NCBI GenBank assembly: GCA_963578625.1
Contig: CAUZEO010000155.1
Location: 1-11,789 of the forward strand
Reading direction: 5' to 3'
Origin: CAUZEO01 sp963578625
GTDB taxonomy: Bacteria; Verrucomicrobiota; Kiritimatiellia; SLOV01
Length of the DNA: 11,789 nt
Below are positions 8,095 through 11,789 of this stretch, piece after piece. A program made the translations under genes and the position numbers. The notes beneath the pieces are model-generated. The model saw only the letters and a list, made by a program, of their open reading frames with translations, did not search any database and was not told the origin of the DNA. Each line of letters starts with the position of its first letter. Within the stretch, counting starts at the first letter, position 1.

Positions 8095-9046
8095 GGAATC
8101 CAAGCTGGGAAAGCGTTTGTTCCGCAATCGAGGAACGAAGGCCGTCGCGGCGATTCTTGCGCTGGTCTTGTGGTACTCAATTCAGGGCACCATCGGTGAG
8201 GAAGAAGAGGTCGTGGGGGTTCCTATCGAGATTTCCGTTGAAGACGGGTGGGCAATCCTGGACCGCTCGATTACCGAAGCCACCGTCACAGTCCGCGGCA
8301 CCAAGGACGCAATTGGAGAGTTGAATCCGGATAGGCTTCGCCTGATTCGGGATATCCGGGGTCGGCCGGAACGTGGAGCCATGCTGCTGAGTCTCCATCC
8401 TCGGAATGTGGACACGCCGGATGGGGTGCGCGCAGTGAAGATCGATCCGGACCGGATCCTGATCAGCCTGGACAAGGAAGGCGTACGCCCAATTCCCGTA
8501 AAAGCGGTACTTCAGGGGGAATTGCCGGATGGGTTCGAGGCGGGAGAGATTCGGTGCAGCCCCGCCACCGTTCAGCTCTTCGGCCCCGAGATAAGGTTAG
8601 GGGAGATCGAGGTGGTCTACACCGAGGCAATTGATATGGAACGGCAGCTCGTCTCCTTTAAGAGTCGCCGGAGCATCAGCCCGCCCAGCCAGTCCTGGAT
8701 CGGCAATGTGGAACCGGATCACGTGATCGTGGAAGTGGAAATCATCGAACGGTCCTCCCGCCGAGAATTTGAAGCAGTGCCGATCGCGACCTTGATGGGA
8801 GCCGGGAGTCGGTTCAACGTTGAACTCTCAGCCACGAATACTATGGTAGTACTGGAAGGCAGGAACGAAGTGCTGGAGGCGATTAGCCGCCAGTCTATAC
8901 AGGCCTACGTGGATTGCCGCATTTTAACGGAAACATCGACCAACGCGGTACCCGTCAGGGTTCATCCGCCGGTCGGCGTGGTCGTGAAATCGGTGGACCC
9001 GGAGGAGGTTGTTGTGAAATTGTCCCAGCCAAGGGAAGATTCGTGA
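8084..9046 (+). CDS. cdaR: CdaR-like YbbR-domain protein, regulator partner of CdaA
   Basis: CdaR (YbbR) is a membrane-anchored extracytoplasmic protein that binds CdaA and modulates c-di-AMP synthesis in Firmicutes. The 320-residue product has a basic N-terminus, one transmembrane segment at about 17-34 (AVAAILALVLWYSIQG), and then about three YbbR-type beta repeats (roughly 40-130, 133-220 and 226-313). The repeats share V-P-I/V at the start (GVPIEI, PIPVKA, AVPIAT) and a closing strand ending I-V-(S/E/K). The start has a strong Shine-Dalgarno, AAGGAGG at 8065-8071, inside the end of cdaA. Gene order cdaA-cdaR is the main functional argument, since YbbR sequences diverge widely. Expected topology is cytoplasmic N-terminus with repeats in the periplasm. 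Confidence 0.88.
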   Translation: MPAKESKLGKRLFRNRGTKAVAAILALVLWYSIQGTIGEEEEVVGVPIEISVEDGWAILDRSITEATVTVRGTKDAIGELNPDRLRLIRDIRGRPERGAMLLSLHPRNVDTPDGVRAVKIDPDRILISLDKEGVRPIPVKAVLQGELPDGFEAGEIRCSPATVQLFGPEIRLGEIEVVYTEAIDMERQLVSFKSRRSISPPSQSWIGNVEPDHVIVEVEIIERSSRREFEAVPIATLMGAGSRFNVELSATNTMVVLEGRNEVLEAISRQSIQAYVDCRILTETSTNAVPVRVHPPVGVVVKSVDPEEVVVKLSQPREDS

Positions 9047-9048
9047 AA

Positions 9049-9804
9049 ATGTGTCCGGAAATTGTCCATATGCAAGGAGGTGGCCCAAGCCGGTGGAGAT
9101 GGGCCCTGTGGTTCGTTCTAGCCCCCCTTCTTTTCCTTGCATCCCAGATCGTGGGTGGGGCCGAAGTGCCGGATAGCGGAGATCCCGCCTTTTTCAGTGT
9201 GACGAATCTCACGCTTCGACCCCAGCAGGTCATGACGCAGGGCAGCGGCCTGGAGTTGTCTCCGACCCGCGTTCGCCCCATTGGACTGAGCACCATCGAT
9301 GAGAAGATCTATGAAGCCGTTCGGCTGACTCGCGAACAAAAACTCGATGATGCGATGGCGTTGCTGGATGAAGTTCTTGAATCGGATCCGAAAAACCGGG
9401 TTGCGCGGACGACGCGGAGCGTCGTGCTGACCACCCAATTCCGATACGAGGAATCGATCAAGGTTCTGGAATCATTAGTAGAGGATTTTCCCGGGGATGT
9501 CGGGATCCTCAACAATCTTGCCTGGGTATTCGCGACGGCGCCGGATCGAAGCCTGCGGGACGGCGTGCGCGCGGTGGAATTGGCGAAGAACGCGCTTATT
9601 TCATCTCCTCGAAACTTTCACGTCTGGAGTACACTGTCTGAGGGGTACTACGTGATCGGGAACTTCAAGCGCGCTTACCTCTCCGCCATCGAGGCGCTCA
9701 ATCTCGCGGGGAGCGGGCGGGCATCTATCAAAGACGTCCTCATATACAGGCGTCAAAAGGAAAGGGCCAAGCGCGCACTGCTTGCGTTCCAACTCGTGGA
9801 ATGA
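9049..9804 (+). CDS. Exported TPR-repeat protein
   Basis: The 251-residue product starts with an Arg/Trp-rich n-region and a hydrophobic stretch at about 18-36 (WALWFVLAPLLFLASQIVGG). This is a signal peptide, cut near GGA-EV at about 38, or a signal anchor. After a linker to about 80 come TPR-type helical pairs at roughly 81-114, 115-148, 150-187 and 189-222. LNNLAWVFATAPD (154-166) is a clear TPR helix A. Such repeats usually form a protein-binding scaffold, here facing the periplasm. No catalytic motif is seen. The start could also be the GTG at 9043, which overlaps the cdaR stop as GTGA and sits six bases after AAGGGA. The gene ends one base before the next. It takes the place where glmM often follows cdaR; a link to CdaR is only an inference. 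Confidence 0.82.
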   Translation: MCPEIVHMQGGGPSRWRWALWFVLAPLLFLASQIVGGAEVPDSGDPAFFSVTNLTLRPQQVMTQGSGLELSPTRVRPIGLSTIDEKIYEAVRLTREQKLDDAMALLDEVLESDPKNRVARTTRSVVLTTQFRYEESIKVLESLVEDFPGDVGILNNLAWVFATAPDRSLRDGVRAVELAKNALISSPRNFHVWSTLSEGYYVIGNFKRAYLSAIEALNLAGSGRASIKDVLIYRRQKERAKRALLAFQLVE

Positions 9805-9805
9805 G

Positions 9806-10471
9806 ATGCGAATTCGCCTGTTTTCCCTGCTGGCACTGACCATTTTTTCCGGGAGTTGCGCGGGAAGCCTTCCCAGAGCGACCCGATCCTCGGGAGGAAT
9901 GGCGCCCTCCGCGCCCCGGGTGATTTCTATCGGCTCGGCTACAGTGAACGTGGAGCGCCGGTACATCGAAGTGCCGGGACACGTCAATATGACCGAAGGC
10001 GAAGTTGAGTTGCTTGCCTGCGGGCCCGGCGGGAAGACACACGAATCGGTTTTCGTCTTGCGTGCCGGGCCCACGGATTTTCATGCCGCATTGCTGCTCC
10101 TGGGCCTGCGACCCGGGATCGCGCCGGATATTTACCGGGGCTTGGGACCCGTCGGCCCGGAGATCGGGATTGCGGTCTCCTGGGAGCAAGATGGGCGGCA
10201 AGTCACGATTCGCGCTGAACAGACCTTGTCCTACCGGTTGGACAATACCGCCCTCAGTGATGCGGGCTGGGCCTTTACCGGATCTGAAGTGCTCGACGGA
10301 TTTTTCATGGCTGAAGTCGACGAATCCTTTGTCGCGACATTCTGGGATCCGTGGGCAATTCTGAATCTCACTGACCTCGCTGGAATTGACGATACATTGA
10401 TCGTAGCGAATTCGGCGGTACTTCCCCCGATAGACACCGAAGTCGTGATGAGATTTGAGGTGCCCAGGTGA
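9806..10471 (+). CDS. YdjY-domain putative lipoprotein
   Basis: The 221-residue product has a short signal peptide (MRIRLFSLLALTIFSGSC) ending in a weak lipobox SGS-C18, so it is probably lipidated. The body resembles the YdjY domain family: an I-x-V-x-x-x-x-R-Y-I-E-V-P-G start at about 47-58, then EVELLACGPGGKTHES (66-81), then FHAALLLLGLRPG (92-104). GKTHES is the most recognisable block and C72 is the only Cys in the mature part apart from C18. The biochemical role of the family is not established. The second half (about 140-221) is beta-rich and acidic. I took the ATG at 9806, one base after the TPR gene stop; a TTG at 9782 would spoil the signal peptide. It is the last gene of the run and ends 24 bases from the convergent exonuclease gene. 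Confidence 0.75.
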   Translation: MRIRLFSLLALTIFSGSCAGSLPRATRSSGGMAPSAPRVISIGSATVNVERRYIEVPGHVNMTEGEVELLACGPGGKTHESVFVLRAGPTDFHAALLLLGLRPGIAPDIYRGLGPVGPEIGIAVSWEQDGRQVTIRAEQTLSYRLDNTALSDAGWAFTGSEVLDGFFMAEVDESFVATFWDPWAILNLTDLAGIDDTLIVANSAVLPPIDTEVVMRFEVPR

Positions 10472-10495
10472 AGGGACTTCACTGCAAAAGAATGG

Positions 10496-11281
10496 TCACT
10501 TCGGCGGCGGAGAGGGAAATTCGCCTTTCATGGCGTTTCGAATGATGTTTTTCGTATCCTCCGGGAACTCGTTTTGAAGGATCCAGTTGAGAAAACCCGT
10601 GTCCTTTTGAACCAATTCGCGAAGGGGTCTGCCCTGATTTTTCCCGAAGTTTATGGCGGCTTCGCCGTGCGTCCAGCGTAGGCGGCCCTCCAGGTCGGCC
10701 CAGTCCGGGTGGCGGGGATTGCTGACCTCATGCAGAGCATCGATGTCCCCGGGCAGATCCGGATACCTGTCCAATTGACTCAGAAAAATCCGTACTGTCG
10801 CCAGGATATCGTCCAGGGCGCCGTGCGCTCCCAGATGCAATTCGTCACAATAGAATTTCAGGGCGGCGGTGAGGTCACGAGGCTCTCGCTGGTGGAAAAT
10901 GCGCTGCGGATCGACAAATTTCCGGCCCGTCATGTCAAATTCCACGGCCGCTCGTTTGAATTCCGCGACCAACATCGGAATATCGAATTTGATCGCATTG
11001 TATCCCGCCAGGTCACAGGTTTCAAAGACCTCCGCTACTTTTTCGGCCTGATCCTTGAAGGGTGGTGAGTCGGCCACATCGGCGTCGGAGATCCCGTGAA
11101 TGGCGGTTGTTTCGGGCGGAATCGGGATTTCCGGGTTAAACCGAAATTCGAACTGATCCTGCTTGCCACCGGGGAGCATGCGAATCACGGCCAAGTCGAT
11201 GATCCTGTCGATCCTGGGGTTGGTTCCAGTCGACTCGATATCGAAGAATGCCAAGGGTCTATTTAATGTCAGTTTGCTCAT
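10496..11281 (-). CDS. DEDDh 3'-5' exonuclease with ExoX-like C-terminal domain
   Basis: The 261-residue product is a DnaQ-type exonuclease. Exo I reads FFDIESTG with D14 and E16, Exo II lies at AGYNAIKFDIPML with D100, and Exo III HGALDDI has H153 and D158, so all five DEDDh residues are present. Such enzymes trim DNA or RNA from the 3' end with two metal ions. After a linker the C-terminus (about 205-253; INFGKNQGRPLREL, then GFLNWILQNEF) resembles the small domain found after exonuclease domains in ExoX-like proteins, thought to help bind substrate. No polymerase or helicase part is present, so it may act in repair or as a proofreading-like helper; the exact substrate cannot be read from the sequence. 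The gene is convergent with the YdjY gene and divergent from hppA. Its Shine-Dalgarno is weak. Confidence 0.9.
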   Translation of the reverse strand: MSKLTLNRPLAFFDIESTGTNPRIDRIIDLAVIRMLPGGKQDQFEFRFNPEIPIPPETTAIHGISDADVADSPPFKDQAEKVAEVFETCDLAGYNAIKFDIPMLVAEFKRAAVEFDMTGRKFVDPQRIFHQREPRDLTAALKFYCDELHLGAHGALDDILATVRIFLSQLDRYPDLPGDIDALHEVSNPRHPDWADLEGRLRWTHGEAAINFGKNQGRPLRELVQKDTGFLNWILQNEFPEDTKNIIRNAMKGEFPSPPPK

Positions 11282-11295
11282 TGTTGCAGGATCCG

Positions 11296-11319
11296 CGAAG
11301 TAAACCGCACCCTACTTCG
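11296..11319. repeat. 7-bp inverted repeat in the exonuclease/hppA divergent region
   Basis: CGAAGTA (11296-11302) and TACTTCG (11313-11319) are perfect reverse complements separated by ten bases. The pair lies 15-38 bases upstream of the exonuclease start codon. It could be an operator for a dimeric regulator or a hairpin in the 5' leader of the exonuclease mRNA. No T-run follows on the plus strand, so a terminator is unlikely. A 7-bp pair can also arise by chance. Confidence 0.4.
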
Positions 11320-11351
11320 ACCTTACCCACGATGACAAGAACGGATGTTTG

Positions 11352-11380
11352 TTGACATGCTGACACTCGCTACCTACATT
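11352..11380 (+). promoter_or_regulatory. Sigma70-type promoter for hppA
   Basis: A perfect -35 hexamer TTGACA (11352-11357) is followed by a 17-base spacer and TACATT (11375-11380), which matches the -10 consensus at four of six positions including the key T1, A2 and T6. The expected transcript start is near 11387, giving a leader of about 65 bases before the hppA ATG. It is the best promoter match noticed in the window. Confidence 0.5.
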
Positions 11381-11452
11381 CTTCGCCCTATTTTAAGCGG
11401 CACGGGCCCGGCCTGAAATGCCGACGCATAACCAAAGGGAAGAGAACAGATT

Positions 11453-11789
11453 ATGGAAGTAAAGTATCTTTACATGGCGTTGGGAGCCGGCGTGGTTGGC
11501 TTGGTATTCGCGTTCATTAAATCCCAGTGGGTGAACCGCCAGGACCCCGGCACTGAACGAATGCGGGAAATCGGCGCCGCGGTTCGTGAGGGTGCTATGG
11601 CCTTCTTGTCCCGTGAATATCGGGTGCTTTCGATTTTCGTGGTGATTATCGCGCTCCTGCTTGGTTTTGCGAACAAGGGGGACCTGCGGTGGGTTGCGCT
11701 GTCATTCGTCGTCGGCGCAGGGTGCAGCGGACTTGCCGGCTTTTTCGGCATGCGTGTCGCGACAGCGGCCAACATGCGGACGACGCACG
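11453..11789 (+). CDS. hppA: Membrane-bound ion-translocating pyrophosphatase (3' end outside window)
   Basis: Only the first 112 codons are present; the frame is still open at the last base. Membrane pyrophosphatases hydrolyse PPi and pump H+ or Na+ across the membrane. The visible part has a first transmembrane helix (about 4-22), then REGAMAFLSREYRVL (45-59), a second helix (about 58-72), a third (about 79-100) and the highly conserved GFFGMRVATAANMRTT (96-111). These match the N-terminal part of bacterial HppA. The active-site Asp/Lys clusters and the residue that separates K+-dependent from K+-independent types lie beyond the edge, so ion specificity cannot be judged. AAGGGAAGAG lies about ten bases before the ATG at 11453. 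The gene has its own divergent promoter. Confidence 0.92.
   Translation, partial: MEVKYLYMALGAGVVGLVFAFIKSQWVNRQDPGTERMREIGAAVREGAMAFLSREYRVLSIFVVIIALLLGFANKGDLRWVALSFVVGAGCSGLAGFFGMRVATAANMRTTH

Noticed and set aside
8914..9048. Upstream TTG start (8914) for the TPR gene
   Set aside because: It would place 45 residues over the end of cdaR and bury the signal peptide; the starts at 9043/9049 have a Shine-Dalgarno and give a proper N-terminus.
9073..9081. CAAGGAGGT, a perfect anti-Shine-Dalgarno match inside the TPR gene
   Set aside because: No start codon at workable spacing opens a real frame: GTG 9093 and ATG 9099 lead to a short, featureless frame, and the TPR frame has no ATG, GTG or TTG there. 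It encodes part of Gln-Gly-Gly in the signal region and is probably chance.
11310..11339. Minus-strand promoter for the exonuclease from TTGTCA (11334-11339)
   Set aside because: The -35 is good, but no sequence at 16-19 bases resembles a -10 beyond TAGGGT, which matches at only three positions.
11470..11775. 101-codon open frame on the minus strand at the right edge
   Set aside because: The plus strand here encodes the conserved N-terminus of a membrane pyrophosphatase, so the minus-strand frame is a shadow.

Overview
This is a gene-dense, mostly housekeeping stretch of bacterial chromosome with moderately high GC by eye. Ten complete or nearly complete genes and two genes cut by the window edges fill almost all of it, and no stretch over 300 bases lacks a gene. 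There are no rRNA or tRNA genes, CRISPR arrays, insertion sequences or phage genes. The gene set (PolX with PHP domain, YdjY-domain lipoprotein, exported TPR protein, cdaA-cdaR downstream of ftsH-folP, membrane pyrophosphatase) suggests an environmental Gram-negative, possibly of the Verrucomicrobiota/Kiritimatiellota/Planctomycetota group or a neighbouring candidate phylum. That placement is an inference and is weak.

Layout. Bases 1-746 (+) hold the C-terminal PHP domain of a PolX-family DNA polymerase whose start lies outside the window. Bases 805-1431 (+) encode an exported protein that aligns by eye with archaemetzincins but has lost every zinc ligand and the catalytic glutamate. serS (TTG start) follows 16 bases later, and tilS follows directly. 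A 119-base gap holds a weak terminator-like hairpin and a plausible promoter. Next comes a tightly packed run on the + strand: ftsH, folP, cdaA, cdaR, an exported TPR protein and a YdjY-domain lipoprotein. Most of these genes overlap or lie a few bases apart, so they are probably one operon. A DEDDh exonuclease with an ExoX-like C-terminal domain is convergent on the - strand (10496-11281). A 171-base divergent gap holds a 7-bp inverted repeat and a good sigma70-type promoter for a membrane-bound pyrophosphatase (hppA), which the right edge cuts off.

How the genes fit together. serS and tilS serve translation: Ser-tRNA charging, and lysidine modification of the tRNA that decodes AUA. ftsH, folP, cdaA and cdaR form the familiar cluster linking membrane proteolysis, folate synthesis and c-di-AMP production. 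The usual next gene, glmM, is absent; two envelope proteins of unknown role sit there instead. No complete undescribed system is evident. The best candidates for something new are the catalytically dead, secreted archaemetzincin-like protein and the TPR/YdjY envelope pair attached to the c-di-AMP genes.
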